The position numbers and the translations under genes are program-made. A stretch of 64,000 nucleotides of DNA from Temnothorax longispinosus. Taxonomy: Eukaryota; Arthropoda; Insecta; Hymenoptera; Formicidae. Location: assembly GCF_030848805.1 (NCBI RefSeq), contig NC_092368.1, forward strand, positions 11,875,780-11,939,779, written 5' to 3'. Every line of letters begins with the position of its first letter. The first letter of the stretch is position 1. Of this stretch, positions 45,701-57,873 are shown one piece after another. The notes beneath the pieces were generated by a model that saw only the letters and a list, made by a program, of their open reading frames with translations, was not told the DNA's origin and did not search any database.

Positions 45701-47958
45701 CCTCGTAAAACTTGGCGACGTCTATCTGTGAGTGCCGTGACGCCAGGATAGCTAGTGGCCACAGTTCTTCCAGCATGTCATGCTCCTACAAATAATAAAT
45801 ATCGAAAAGACTCGCTAACTCTTGTCAAGCAAATCAAAATGGGATAAATAAGGCGTTACAAGCGAACAATTTTTAATACAATCGAATGCCTCACCTTGCA
45901 CAGCCGTATCGCATTGGTATAGGCTTTAGCAACAGTGTAGAAATGAATTGCTTGTACCACATTATTCTTCGATTCGTAATGCGCAGCAAGATGGTACGCC
46001 GCCGCGGCGTGATTTGTTCTAGTCACCAGCTCGCACACTTCATCCTCTCTATCGAAGTAACAGAGCAGCCTCGTCATCGACAAAGTATCTTTTGCTTGTT
46101 CGTAAAGATGTAGAGCGGTCTCCATGTCGCCAGTCGACTCGGTGTACTGGGCATGCCAATTTTTAATCTCCCTGTGACAATATCAATCTAATTGCATTGC
46201 AACTAATTACTCTCTAATCGACACATGCAATTAATACCGCTAAATCACTTACGGTTCTTCGGAATTATTCAGGTACGTGAGTAACTCTCGAGGCCTCGTC
46301 AAGAGCATTCTGGGCACTTCAAATCGATGGCAATCGGCTTTCGTGTACATATCAATAGCCTCCGCCACTTTCCCTTGTTGTTCCAACGCGTGAGCGTAAT
46401 TATAGTAGCTCGTTTTTTCGCGAATTTTATTTTCGTTACTAGCCAATTCGATCGCCTCCTTGAACTTATTCCGCGCCTCGTACAGCCGTCCTAGTAGATC
46501 CAAACGTTTTGCTTCTCGAAACAGACGTTCAGCATCGGTCTGCAGTTTAGAGCGTCATACAATCAATATGATATTTCGGATATGTTCAGCAGCACTCGTT
46601 ACATACACGCTTATGTATTTAAAAACTTACATGCAGACCAAGCTCGACGGCTAAAATTCCTACTTGCGCTTCCAAGCTTAAAGTATCGTCTTGCATAGCT
46701 TCACGTAAGGCCCGCGCGGCATTGGCCTGCTTCATATGACCCAGACAAAGGAGAGCCATGTTCAACTGCTTCGTTTTCACGCACATTTTGGCCAGACTCT
46801 TCCAGACGGCCTCATTCTTTATAGATTTAATGGCTTTAAAGGCCTCTTCCATGTTCGCCACGCTAATATGATAACTAAAGTCCATCACCGCTTTCCTGGT
46901 AATGGAATCACACTCCCCTAGTTCCTCAAAGTCTCTCATTAATAATCGCATAATCTTGCTGCTTCTATCCAGACTCTTTTCAGAATTTAGAATAACGATG
47001 TGCGGTGAGTGTACACCTAGCAATCGACAATTCTCATCAACAATCGGCTTTACGTCCTGTATGACGATACCATGATCCGATGTCGCGAATAACGATACCA
47101 ACACTACGGAGTTCTGAGCAGTCTGCAAAAAAAAGGATACCGTGATTTATTAAATATAATCGCCGTAGAATCAATCAGTGTATAATCAATGTATTAATTT
47201 TATCCGTATCTTTTTAGGCCTAAAATTTTATAATTCATAATCAGTCGTATACAAATACATAAGAGTAAAAAGTAAATTTTCTATTAAAGAAAAATCAATG
47301 TATCCTTATTAACAAAAAATTATTAATATTGTTTTAAAAATATTTTAATATTCCGCATTATATATATGATATGTATATATAATCAAATCTCCTTTAATTA
47401 ATCTTTATTCATATCAGAATCAAACACTCTACGTATCTTCAATTTTTTCTTTGTATCCATTCATATTTTAATAGTATTTTAATAGATAGAATAAAAGTAT
47501 CGTACAATCACATCCATAACTTTACTAGTTACTTTTATTTTACGCGTGTGTAAAGTATTGAGAGATCAGAGGTGGGATTCTGTAACTCCTTAACGATAGT
47601 TTCGGTATCGTTGCGCAGCTTTTTTGCCATACATAATACCTGCGCAACGATACCAAAACTGTCGTTAAGGATGTATATCGCTTATGTCAAAATAGAAGGA
47701 TGAAGCTAAAATTTACAGAGATTGTATATATCCCAATCTTATATATCCCAAAAACCCGTGTTAAATTTGCGAATGATTGTCTGACCCATTTCTGAGATGT
47801 TCGCTTTAAAAGTTACAAAATTTGTATATATATAAACATACTCCCTATGTAAATATTATATTATGTATCTCTTCTCCTATACAGTAAAAATGAATGAAAT
47901 TTTGATGGTACACTTCTATGACATCGAGAATTGCAATTACGGTTTTTTAACTTTTTCT

Positions 47959-48005
<47 letters not shown>

Positions 48006-51000
48006 TTCAATTTTTTAAAATAATTTATTTAAACAATATCAAGTACAAAAATGAGACAAAATTGCGATTTTTACACTTTTTCTGTCAATGATAACATGTT
48101 ATTTATGAATCGTTTCTGAAACTAGCTAATCAAGAAAACAAAATTGTACCTACTACATATAACTATACGTAAAACCTCCTTAAGGAGTTACAGAATCCCG
48201 TTACAGTGCAAAAGGAGAAAACACTTTGTAGACTACCGATGACACACAGCTGTTGAGATGTAAGAATATTAATCTTATCGACATACACTATTAGCTACAG
48301 CTATTTTGCATGTAGTTGTCATAGATAAAAATATAAGCAAAACATTATTTGGCAATGTAAAAACAATTGTAAACATAATTGAGCGGCACAATGTAAACAG
48401 CATAATTAAGCGGCATTGATTACTATCAATATAATGAGAGATTATGTGGAAAATATTTTAAAATGTATCATATAAAAGAAAATACATTTAAATAACACTT
48501 GAAATATAGTTTATAATCTATTTTATTTTATAAAAATCTTAAGAAGTGATAGTTATCGTTTCAAAGATTCAACATACTTGTGTTTAGGTTATTTTCAGTT
48601 AGAAATAAGCCGCTATTTTTAATTATCTAAGAGAATGAAAACAAAATGTAAAAGTTAAAATTTATGGTGTTTATTGATAAAAAAAAGGTGTAAAAACCCT
48701 ACACTAAAACAAGTAGAAACCTGCACATTGCTTCCTCTATGAGGAAGCCTGTTTTTGTATGCATAATTATCAGTTATAGATATTTATTAATTTGGCTTCC
48801 TCATAGAGGAAGCAATGCAGGTTTCTACTTGCACACTTAAAAACTATAAGGAAGCAATGTGCAAGTTTCTACTTGCACACTTAAAAACTATGAGGAAGCA
48901 ATGTGCAAGTTTCTACTTGCACACTTTTTTTTATGGATAGAGTATCATTAAAGATAGATTGGTGTTGAATTTGGCAATGATCGGTGAAGGGGTTACCAAT
49001 TTTTGCCTAAAAAGTGCATCATACACGTAATCTTATATATAAGGTATCATTAAAGGGAGGTTGTCTCGAATTTGGCGAAGATTAGTGAAAGGGTTACCGA
49101 TTTCTGTCTAAAAAATGTATAGGGTAGATCGAGGCAAATCGGATTACTAATTAGCACGATAAAATTGCTCGTTTAAAATAAAATACTAACGAAAATTGTC
49201 TTACAACTTATATTAATCCGATTCGCCTCAATCTACCCTAAGTTATTTGATGGATAGCCAATCCTCAAAACCGATCCTCAAAAAATTTAAATTCGACGTT
49301 TTTGAACATAAGCAACACATTGGCGTCGAAAACTCAAAAAACAATTTTTACTTCGGTCTTTTCTACCCCTATTTCATATATAATTCTTTTAAATTCGGTT
49401 GATTAGACTTAGCTTTATATGCGATCAAAATTATGGACCTTTGATCGCGTATAAAGCTGTGTCTAATCAACCAATGGCATCGAAAACTCAAAAAACAATT
49501 TTTACTTTGGTCTTTTCTACCCCTATTTCATATATAATTCTTTTAAATTCGGTTGATTAGACTTAGCTTTATATGCGATCAAAATTATGGATCTTTGATC
49601 GTGTATAAAGCTGGGTCTAATCAACCAAATCTTAAAAAATTATATATGAAATAGGGATAGAAAAGACTAAAAAATATAATAAAATTAGAAATAGATCGAT
49701 ATCTCCAAATTTGCGGAAGTTAGAGCAACCACGGACATTTCTAAAAAAATTCAAAATTTTTTTAAAAAAGAACCCTTTTACCGATCATCGCCAAATTCAA
49801 TACCAACCTTCCTTGAATGATACTCTATCGATTAAAAAAAAAAAACAGCCCGATATCTCAATATTTACGGAAGTTAGAGCAATCACGGACATCAAATCTG
49901 CACATACACACATACGGACATGCGATTTTAATGCGATATTTCGACATTTTAGAACACTGTGAACATATTGGCATCAAAAACTCAAAAACCAATCTCTTCA
50001 TTGGTTTCTTCTACCCCTATTTTATATATAAATCATTTAAATTTGGTTGATTAGACCCAACTTTATACGCAATCAAAGGTTCATATACGAAATTCACGAA
50101 AACATAGCTTCCTCTATGAGGAACCAAAACAAGATATTTTTACTTTAATACTGGCTTTATACTGACATTCTCGTTTGCAGCTTAAGTCATATCATAACTG
50201 TAGTTTGTTTCAATCAGATATTGTTATAGTTCAATACAGATCAAAGCGTTAAGTTGCGGAAGCTTCTGCTATTAAAAAATAATAGGGGATTTAGCTCTAA
50301 CACAGGTGTATAGATATTTAATCCAAGATTCAACTGTAGACAAATTAGCAGACATTACTCGATTATTGTCTTTATTGAAGCTCTTAGAATCACGGTTCTC
50401 CAATTGTTGAGCTCGACATATCAGTAGCCTGGGATCCTCCACATCCCAGCAGTGCGCTGTGACCAACCTTCCTTTGCATTGGGCAGCTCTAAAAGTAACG
50501 TACCGAAATGTTATTACTCTTGCATATTACATTGTGCGCTAATGCTGCATTAATGGAATATGCAATTGCCTTTATATAGATAAACGTATGTGTATTAGGG
50601 ATACATACACAATCGATTAATGGAAAGTACAATTAATTCTGATCTGAGATTCGATTCGCAGTTACGTTGAATTTTCTCAGCTTCTTTACTCACAACATGA
50701 AGTCATCGTCAACGATGTCGTCTGACTCTCCGAAGTCGAATTCGTGGATCTGATCGCTCTCGATGTCCCAGATATATAGAACCGAACTAGGCATGAGATT
50801 TGCCATAGCAACAGTGATCGAGACGCAATGGCAATCCGAATTACATTTGGCCTCAATGATCTCGGCGAAATCGCTAATCGCTTCGTACGTTGCCATGGCG
50901 CGGGTATGTAACTTAGCTTCGTGTTTGCCTAGATTCCAAATCTTCAAAATGCCATTCAAAGACGCTACAGTTAAATAATGTCCTACAAAGAATTTCGAAT

Positions 51001-54000
51001 GTAACATTTATAATAGGGATAGGCGAGCAATAGAGATACCTTATCGTTAGAGCCTTTTACCTGTCAATTCCATCGTGATCGGTTCGCCCTCCTCTGGTAA
51101 AGTGGGAAGTGTCTGAATAACAGAGCCTTCTATAGATCGCAGCTGAATAATCGTTGGAGTCAACACGATCAACGTGTGCTCGTAGATCAACATCTTTTCT
51201 GTGTCACAGTTGAAGGTTGCCAACACACTCGTGCTAAGATTGGCACCTTTGTTGATACTGTTGACGACGATTTGTCTACTGGAGGAGACGACGATGTATT
51301 CCCGTGACACAGCGACGACCTGCACCTGAATCTCCGTCTTTAGTGTATATGTCTGGTTATCCATCTCGAGCAGAATCTGCGTCGGGGTGAGCTGGCTTGC
51401 ACAAACACCGTCGTTGTACACGGCGCACATCGGTTGCTGATGCAGGATGAACACGTTAGTGATACAGTTAACAGCCAGAAGGGAATTTCGTGATAAACCG
51501 ACACCCCACGCCAGCTGCTTCACCGTGCCGTGAATCGCGCAGAACTCCGGAACACTCGGCCAGGCATTCTCATCGCAGTCGGGCACACATTTTCGCTTCC
51601 ACAAATAGATCGTACCCAAATTGGAGCCAGCGGCCAAGGTGTCTGAGAACCGCGGAACATTATTATTTAGTTTGTTGTCCTCAAATTTACCTCGGTAGAA
51701 GTAACGGCAACAATTAAAACGTCGTAAAATTAAAATATTAATAAATTTTAATAAGAGACGCTAGTCCACACACTTGATATAAGATAAATTTTGCTTATAA
51801 TTTTAAAAATACATTGGTGTTTTTTACCATTGCCCTTGCAAAATGCCAAGCTAGTGCACATTTCCTGAGGAGTTGCGACATTTCCATTGGATGAATCTGG
51901 AGGCGACAGAACGTACGTATCGCCGGTGTGAAGATCCCAGCATCGTACGGCAAGCTCTCCCGTAAGTACAGCCAACGTGTTTCCGCTAATCCAGCACATG
52001 GTACCGGTGATTCGCGATGCATCGCTTCTGCCACTTAATTTTACCTGAAACGATACATTGGATAGCAATATGACATAGTACGTATATATTGTTGTTATAT
52101 AATCATGACAATTAGATTTAATCTGTCTCAATTAAATAGAAGGTCTATATTTATCTATGATACTTATTGTTATTACTATTACATTGGTTATTATGATATT
52201 ATTTCTACACAGAATTAAAGACTTTTGTCACATATTCAAATTCTACAACAATCAACGTTATTTTTTACATTTTTTTCTCGATAACGGATAACGGATAACT
52301 ACCTACCATTCGAATTATTATATACTTTATGAATAAGAATCTCTTTTTTCTCTGAATATTGAACCTCTCAAGAACCGACGATAAGAAATACAATAAATAA
52401 TCAACGATATTGATCATTGTTGTAAAATTTGAATATAGTACGTTCTTTAATTTGAAGTAGAAATAATGTGTAGATATGACAGTGATAAAACACAACGGCA
52501 TAAACCTTTGTCAGCTCGGTGAGTTCTCCGCTAATCGAATCTGCTTGAAAGTGCCCGATGTTCAATCCCTCTGTCATAACAATGATAGAATCTCTGGTCT
52601 GATGATACAATAGGCAGTGCAATGCTGCACCATTAGTACTAAGAACTTCCTTGCACTGTCCTTGAGCATCAACAAAATATATGATGCCGTTTACAGTACC
52701 GATGTAGAACGTATGGTTATCCCGCTGTGACGAAACTGCCGTTGGTGCAGCAGTTCTCGGACGCCAGGAACTGAACAAGTCCAAAGCTCTCTCATCACCA
52801 GCCACTGCCGCCTTTGCCAAACCACTGCAAATGACAAATTGCCCCATCAGATATTCAAAAACAATCAGGAATACCATCAAATGTTCATCTGCAAGTTTTA
52901 CTTGGAATAGCCTCTTTGAGATTCGATATGTTTCACCATACTAGCTTGTAATAATTGTGAAATTATTATGAAAATACAAGCTGCTTTGTTGCAATTTAAT
53001 CTGCTTTTGACTTATTCGCTTAAGTATGTAATATATTATTGTACCTAATATCAACAGCTAGTTTTGGCGGGACTGTCCTAAATGCAATTTGGGTAAAAGA
53101 TTCCTTTAGCTCGTGATGAAACACCATAAAGAGCTGCCCCCTGGAATCTATCTTCCAACCAACTATAGATCCGCCAGTATCTGCAGATATTAAGCGGCCA
53201 CCGTACTGACTCCACTGCAAAATCGTGATAGACTCTCGATGAGGGGTTACTACTATGTTGAATTCCTGAATACCAGTGTCCCCTGGCCATACCTGATAAT
53301 AATAATTCAATGGTACTTAGTCCTGTAAAATTCGTAATTTATTGCATATCCCCGCAGGGTTCGCAATCTACTACCAATACTATCCTTCTCCTCTCATTTT
53401 AACCATTTGGACCAACGGCTTAACGTCTCTTTCCGAAAGACGGAGCCCAGTTTTCTCCGCACAAGAGCCTATCTTGCACGGAGGGGCGCAGCTATCGGAA
53501 AAACATTCCATGCTTCATGGCTCTAGTGGACTCGAACCTGGTTCCTCAGATTACGAGTCTGGCGCTCTACCACTAGACCACACTGCCGCCCCAATGGTAC
53601 TTATTCATTATACATATAGGTGTCAATTCTTGTACCATGTGACTTAGAATTATATTTATGGTGACCACAGGCAATACATATCTGTCAGGTTTTAGAAATG
53701 TTGATTAGGGGATGATTTTTGAGGGTTTGTTACGATCATCATGAGGTTGAATTGGATCAAAATATTCTGATAGAATTTTATGGCCTTCAGTTACCATAAA
53801 TACAATTTGTAGTTAAGTAGTATAAGAATAATTACAAATTTTCCAGCATAATAGTTAAGGGTTGATTCATTAGGGTTGTATTTCATTGGCTTGGAGGTGA
53901 ATTTATTCGGGATATATTCTGCAAGAATTCCAGAATGTCTAAATCTTAGTAAAAAAAAAATATAACATGACTTATTGTCTAAAAAGAATTCCAAAGTTGT

Positions 54001-54638
54001 TGATATGATTTTTAGGGGATAATTTTTAAGGGCTGATTTTGATCATCATGGGTGTGAATTTAATCAAAATACATTCTGGTAAAATTCTATGGCCTGTAGA
54101 CTTAATAAAAAAGTTTTATGTTTAATTGCCTGTGAATAATTGCCCAGTTGTCTAAATGATGTGTAGGGAATGATTTTTATTGATTGGTTATGATTCTTAT
54201 GGGGGTGAATTTGATTATATTCTGAAAGAATTGCACGGCCCATGAACTCTATTTAAATTTTTTTACTCTATTTGTTTTAGAATAATTGTCAATTTGTCGA
54301 AATGATGATTCAGGGGTGATTTTGAAAGGTTGATTTTGATTATAATGGGTGGTAACGTCTGAAAACTATTTAATTGGATGTCATAAACCATTTTGTTTCA
54401 AAGTTGCATCGAATTTGATAGAAATTGCTAAGATTTTAGATGTTATTTGTATACTTTCCTATTTTTTAGGGTGGTTTGAGCGATATTTTGATTATACTGC
54501 CCCACCCTTGAATGTAAATGAAAATCGCCATACGGCATCCAAAAATTGAGTTTTCGACGGAAATTTTGAGATCTCGCAAAGCATTTTATCTTCAAAAATA
54601 AAATGTGCAGAGGGGTGGCTATTTTGAGAAAGAATGCC

Positions 54639-54686
<48 letters not shown>

Positions 54687-56005
54687 GTCTTTATTTCAGC
54701 TATACGCCAAGAAAGGACTTGTTTTACATTTCTTACTTAAACACACATCCATCCACACATCATCCATCTTTCTTCTTTACCTACAAGCCGCAATGCCTCG
54801 TTATTTACAACCGTTATATTAAAGCTGTTTCCATTACTACTCCTACTCACGCTCCTTTCCAATTTCCCTCTTCCCTTCCTCATTTTTTTTTCCTTTATCC
54901 TATCTTTTTTATAGCATTCATCTCTCCTTTTCCATAATCTGTTTAACACCTTTCCTTTTTCCATTCTAAATTTGTCATCGCATATATTCTCTAATCTTTC
55001 TCTGTTATTCCTACCTAAACTCTCAAACCACAAACTTGTGATATTGCACTCGCTTATATAATGATCTAAGTTGTTCCTACCTATCTTACAGAATCTACAC
55101 TTCGTATCTTCTTCGTCTAGCCAATATTTATTTGTATCCTCTAAATGGCCGCACCTTAATTTTACCATCGCTCTAATCTCATCTCCTGTTTTTACTTTAT
55201 CCAAGTTTTCTTTTAATAAATAACTGGGTGTTTTGTTTCTCACCTCTATCTCTTTATACCTTGTATTATACCTTGCCTCTGCTATTTTACTGTTTATTAT
55301 TTACCCTTGAACGTCCTGTTCCCTTATTCTTACTAAGCCTTCAGTATTTTTACCTTCATCATCTAATTCTTTTATTATTACTTCTGAGCTCCAACCATTG
55401 TTATTATAAAATCTTTCTCGTTCCAAATTATAAAAATCCTTTTTCTTTTTAGCTATTATGTCTTTTTCCTCCCAACATGCCTTTACTAAACTTCCGTCTT
55501 TTTTCTCTCTGCTTCTTTCCTCGTACCTCATGGCTCTCATACCCCAACTTAATTTTAATTTCTCTAATCCTAGTTCCCTTAATATTACATACCTCGGTGT
55601 ACAAAAATCTAGTCTAAACACCCATCTTACATAATCCATCATGACTTTTTCCAACTCCTTTTTTCACTCCACCCCCATATCTCTGCACTATATTCCATTA
55701 CACTTTTCACTAGGTACTTAAAAAGCGTCCATCTCCTACTAAAATCATCTTTGCATAATATCTCTCTCCTAAACCCCAAACCCTATTTGCAGCGATCCTT
55801 CCTTTCCTATTCAGTTCTTTCCTATTAAACGTGAATCCCAAATATTTGAAATTTTCTACTTCTTTAATTATTTTATTGTCCCATTTCTATGCCATCCTGC
55901 CTTTTTTACCTTTACTATTAAATACCAACACTTTTGTTTTTTCTGTACTTAATTTTATAGTTTCCTTCCTTTTGAAAAACTTTTTATCATATATATCATA
56001 TATAT

Positions 56006-56063
<58 letters not shown>

Positions 56064-56879
56064 TGTATGCGTGGAGGCAGTAGATTCCGCCCCCCTGCGG
56101 GGGACTCCACTATTATTAAACTAGACACATATGTTGCTTTCCATTTACATCAAAACTCAGATAATTCTCACTTGTGATGTCATTCTGTCTTTATTATTTA
56201 TTAATTCCTAAAAAGGATAGAACGACGTCACAAGTGAGAATTATCTGAGTTTTGATGTAAATGGAAAGCAACTATAGTGTGCCTTCAAAATACATGCGTG
56301 GACTTTTCACGCGTGGAAAGTTGTAAACCCATGTAGCACCTCGCATCGCTATCGCCTATTGTGCAAGGGGCTTAACATTGCCGGGAAAATCAACTCAAAT
56401 AAGGTGATTTATCAAAATGACCATTTAGCATTGGGAAATATGCATAATGACCGGAAAATTTGATTAATTCTTCTCTATTAATCATTTTGACCGAACAAAT
56501 TGGGAGTTATGTATATTCCCCGGCCATTATGCATAATTCCCAATTTATCATATTTCTCGTAACATATATATATTGTATATGTGATACCAAACATATATCT
56601 AATTATAATACTAACTCGTAATTCTCCATTCTCCCAACCTGCCGCCAGCCAAGTTTTCTCGGGATGCCATCCGAGAACAGTGACTTGTGCTACTGCGTGT
56701 CCCGGTGACTCGACGTCCTGCACGGGTTCGCCTTGATCATCATAGATGATCACAAAGCCACCCTTGTCTTGAGAGTATGCAGCAACGGCTAACAAAGGAT
56801 AATTATTGTGCCAAGTGGCGAGAGTGCTTATTGAGGCACTTTCAGGATTTTGCACCCGTATGTCAAAATACAAAGCCAT
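42791..56879 (-). CDS. IFT140: Intraflagellar transport protein 140 (IFT-A complex)
   Basis: Twelve coding exons that join in phase (minus strand, 5' to 3'): 56,879-56,616; 53,292-53,045; 52,824-52,506; 52,044-51,828; 51,642-51,061; 50,982-50,694; 50,488-50,359; 47,122-46,631; 46,539-46,253; 46,171-45,895; 45,785-44,881; 43,103-42,791. Total 4,323 nt, about 1,440 residues; human IFT140 has 1,462. The N-terminal ~680 residues form WD40 repeats. The rest is a TPR-like solenoid with highly conserved blocks (YHLATKKFTQAGNKL, ALLKSGDTEKI, CAQVEIDEFQNYEKA). IFT140 is a core IFT-A subunit needed for retrograde transport and membrane-protein entry in cilia; in insects it is expected to act in sensory neurons. 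The start MALYFD aligns with the family start. The AATAAA of the tail overlaps the stop codon. The donor of exon 7 (GTAATG) is the least certain junction. Confidence 0.93.
43758..43875. repeat. Palindromic MITE in IFT140 last intron
   Basis: The arms start GCCTGTTCGTTTTCGCTGCA and pair with the complement ending at 43,875 (GCAAAAACGAATAGGC), with an AT loop. It is within the intron between exons 11 and 12. Confidence 0.75.
43930..44470. repeat. Inverted repeat in IFT140 last intron
   Basis: The arms (about 43,930-44,113 and 44,294-44,470) share GGTAAAGTCATCRAAAAGTGAA and ATTTTATCA-type words with several mismatches. Older than the palindromes above. Confidence 0.6.
47574..48199. repeat. TIR element in IFT140 intron 7
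   Basis: Outer ends GGGATTCTGTAACTCCTTAA and TTAAGGAGTTACAGAATCCC are exact inverted copies. Inside the left end is a palindrome (47,595-47,676; CGATAGTTTCGGTATCGTTG and complement). A TA repeat lies at 47,961-48,001. The loop motif matches the MITE at 38,311-38,440. Confidence 0.7.
48690..48930. repeat. Tandem 44-bp hairpin-forming repeat
   Basis: Three units contain GTGCAAGTTTCTACTTGCAC, itself a palindrome, followed by ACTTAAAAACTATGAGGAAG. The left side is an inverted pair (GCTTCCTCTATGAGGAAGC and mirror). A partial copy is at 50,107-50,125. It lies in IFT140 intron 7. Confidence 0.8.
49120..49240. repeat. 121-bp palindromic MITE (TA flanks)
   Basis: GGGTAGATCGAGGCAAATCG at the left pairs with CGATTCGCCTCAATCTACCC at the right, and both ends abut TA. 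A mariner-type non-autonomous element in IFT140 intron 7. Confidence 0.75.
49323..50075. repeat. 164-bp direct repeats in IFT140 intron 7
   Basis: Two adjacent, nearly identical units (49,323-49,486; 49,487 to about 49,640) contain CTACCCCTATTTCATATATA and GCGATCAAAATTATGGA. A degraded third is at 49,970-50,075. Each unit also holds an internal inverted pair around TTTATATGCGATCAAA. Related words occur in the array at 13.1-13.8 kb. Confidence 0.75.
53320..53591 (-). mobile_element. tRNA-derived SINE in IFT140 intron 1
   Basis: Flanked by perfect 12-bp duplications CAATGGTACTTA (53,308-53,319 and 53,592-53,603). The minus-strand head (GGCGGCAGTGTGGTCTAGTG) resembles a tRNA with A and B boxes (GGTTCGAGTCC) and an anticodon loop CTCGTAA, which would be tRNA-Thr(CGU)-like. 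The 3' acceptor arm does not match, so it is a SINE and not a tRNA gene. The body contains AGAGACGTTAAGCCGTTGGT, a domain seen in many insect SINEs. It ends only 26 nt from the exon 2 splice acceptor. Confidence 0.88.
54641..54680. repeat. TA microsatellite
   Basis: About 20 pure TA units immediately beyond the 3' end of the degraded LINE. Confidence 0.95.
54740..55985 (-). mobile_element. 5'-truncated, degraded LINE ORF2 fragment
   Basis: Minus-strand pieces in shifting frames give, in order, ENFKYLGFTFNR (about 55,850), YSAEIWGW (about 55,680), MMDYVRWVFRLDFCTPRYVI (about 55,650), RAMVKLRCGHLEDTNKYW and CRFCKIGRNNLDHYISEC (about 55,060-55,170). This matches the thumb region and Cys/His tail of an insect non-LTR ORF2 of a different family from the one at 3.1 kb. 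The endonuclease and polymerase core are missing. It lies in IFT140 intron 1 between two TA repeats. Confidence 0.8.
55987..56060. repeat. TA microsatellite
   Basis: A mostly pure TA tract with ATC interruptions at its left edge, abutting the truncated 5' end of the LINE. Confidence 0.95.
56134..56271. repeat. Palindromic MITE in IFT140 intron 1
   Basis: The arms of about 55 bp (TTGCTTTCCATTTACATCAA and complement) pair almost perfectly around a loop with TTTATTATTTATTAATTCC. Confidence 0.85.
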
Positions 56880-56953
56880 GTTTATCACATTACAATACAC
56901 GTAATACACATAGTAAATTTATTGTCTAAATATTATGTTGACAGTTGTCATCA

Positions 56954-56967
56954 GTTGCCATAGAGAC
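56954..56967. promoter_or_regulatory. Candidate X-box (RFX site) of IFT140
   Basis: GTTGCC-AT-AGAGAC fits the insect X-box consensus RYYVYY-N(1-3)-RRHRAC and lies 75 bp upstream of the start codon. RFX factors drive many IFT genes, usually from X-boxes within about 150 bp of the start. The match is from inspection, and the second half-site is imperfect against the stricter palindromic consensus. Confidence 0.55.
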
Positions 56968-57051
56968 CAACGCCATTGCCAGAGCCAGAGACACGGCCAT
57001 GTCGGCCATTTTCAATTCAGGTTAAGTTAGGCGTAGATTAAAGGTAGTTAA

Positions 57052-57297
57052 GCCCCTTGCACAATGCCAGGCAACAGGCAATAGGAACGGGAAATAACAA
57101 AAAAATCGTTAATTACAACCTAAAAAATTCGAATGCTATGATTGGTTGGCAACAGGTAATAGGCACAAAATTTCCAATATGTGACGGAAACTCTGTGTCT
57201 ATTGCCTGTGTCACTGTTTATTCTGCATTTATACATGATTTTCTGATTTCTATTCTCTGTTCCTATTGCCTGTTGCCTGGCATTGTGCAAAAGGGCT
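57052..57297. mobile_element. MITE with GCCCCTTGCACAATGCC ends
   Basis: The left end GCCCCTTGCACAATGCCAGG is mirrored by CCTGGCATTGTGCAAAAGGGC at the right. TTAA lies at the left and TTTA at the right, so a piggyBac-type origin is possible but not proven. An end-like copy of the same motif is at 56,352-56,375. It sits just upstream of the IFT140 promoter. Confidence 0.65.
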
Positions 57298-57563
57298 TTA
57301 TGTCCGTGACAAATACAATCCAAAATTTTATACTCTATCGACATAAAAACGAAAACATCTGAATATTTGCGATTACAGGCTGAAAACTTAGATAGTTCTG
57401 CCCCTCACACACAAAACAAAAGACTATTCTTTCATTTTTCTCCTCCAGTCGCTTTTACGTCAAATAATCGCGAAAATCGAGGTCTATTTATTATTATTGT
57501 ATTTCTAAACGGTCAATAATATCGGTTTTTTTTACTAGTATTCCTAAAGTACCCTTCTACTAT

Positions 57564-57684
57564 GGCTGCGTTCGGGGAGCGCACTATTAGCGCTATTTGC
57601 TTATTCTATCCTTGTTCTACACTTGATGAGCGATAAAGATAGAATGATGCAATAGCGCTAATAGCGCGCTCCCCGAACGCAGCC
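57564..57684. repeat. 121-bp MITE, GGCTGCG ends, copy 1
   Basis: GGCTGCGTTCGGGGAGCGCA pairs with the complement ending CGAACGCAGCC; the inner motif CTATTAGCGCTATT is itself palindromic. An equal-length copy in opposite orientation is at 58,167-58,287. Confidence 0.85.
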
Positions 57685-57873
57685 TTATCCATTTTTCATC
57701 ACTTTCTCAAGATTCCTTCTAATTATTAAAATTCAAAATACGAGATTTTCGTATGCTTTGTGCATGCAATACATATGGAAAAAATGCAATTTTTGATAGC
57801 CGATTATCTTACGTTCGGGACGGTCAATTACTTTTAATTTGTACAAACGTGTAGATATCACATTTATTAATAT

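Noticed and set aside
44772..45731. Plus-strand frames of 141-165 codons
   Set aside because: Antisense shadows of the large IFT140 exon 11, whose minus-strand reading matches the known family closely.
48690..48930. CRISPR-like array
   Set aside because: Units are directly contiguous with no unique spacers, and the window is eukaryotic; it is a simple tandem repeat.
53520..53591. Possible tRNA-Thr(CGU) gene
   Set aside because: The 5' part looks like a tRNA but the 3' acceptor arm does not pair, and a SINE body with target-site duplications follows.
54605..54937. Ile/Tyr repeat protein
   Set aside because: Translation of the TA microsatellite followed by the antisense strand of the LINE fragment.
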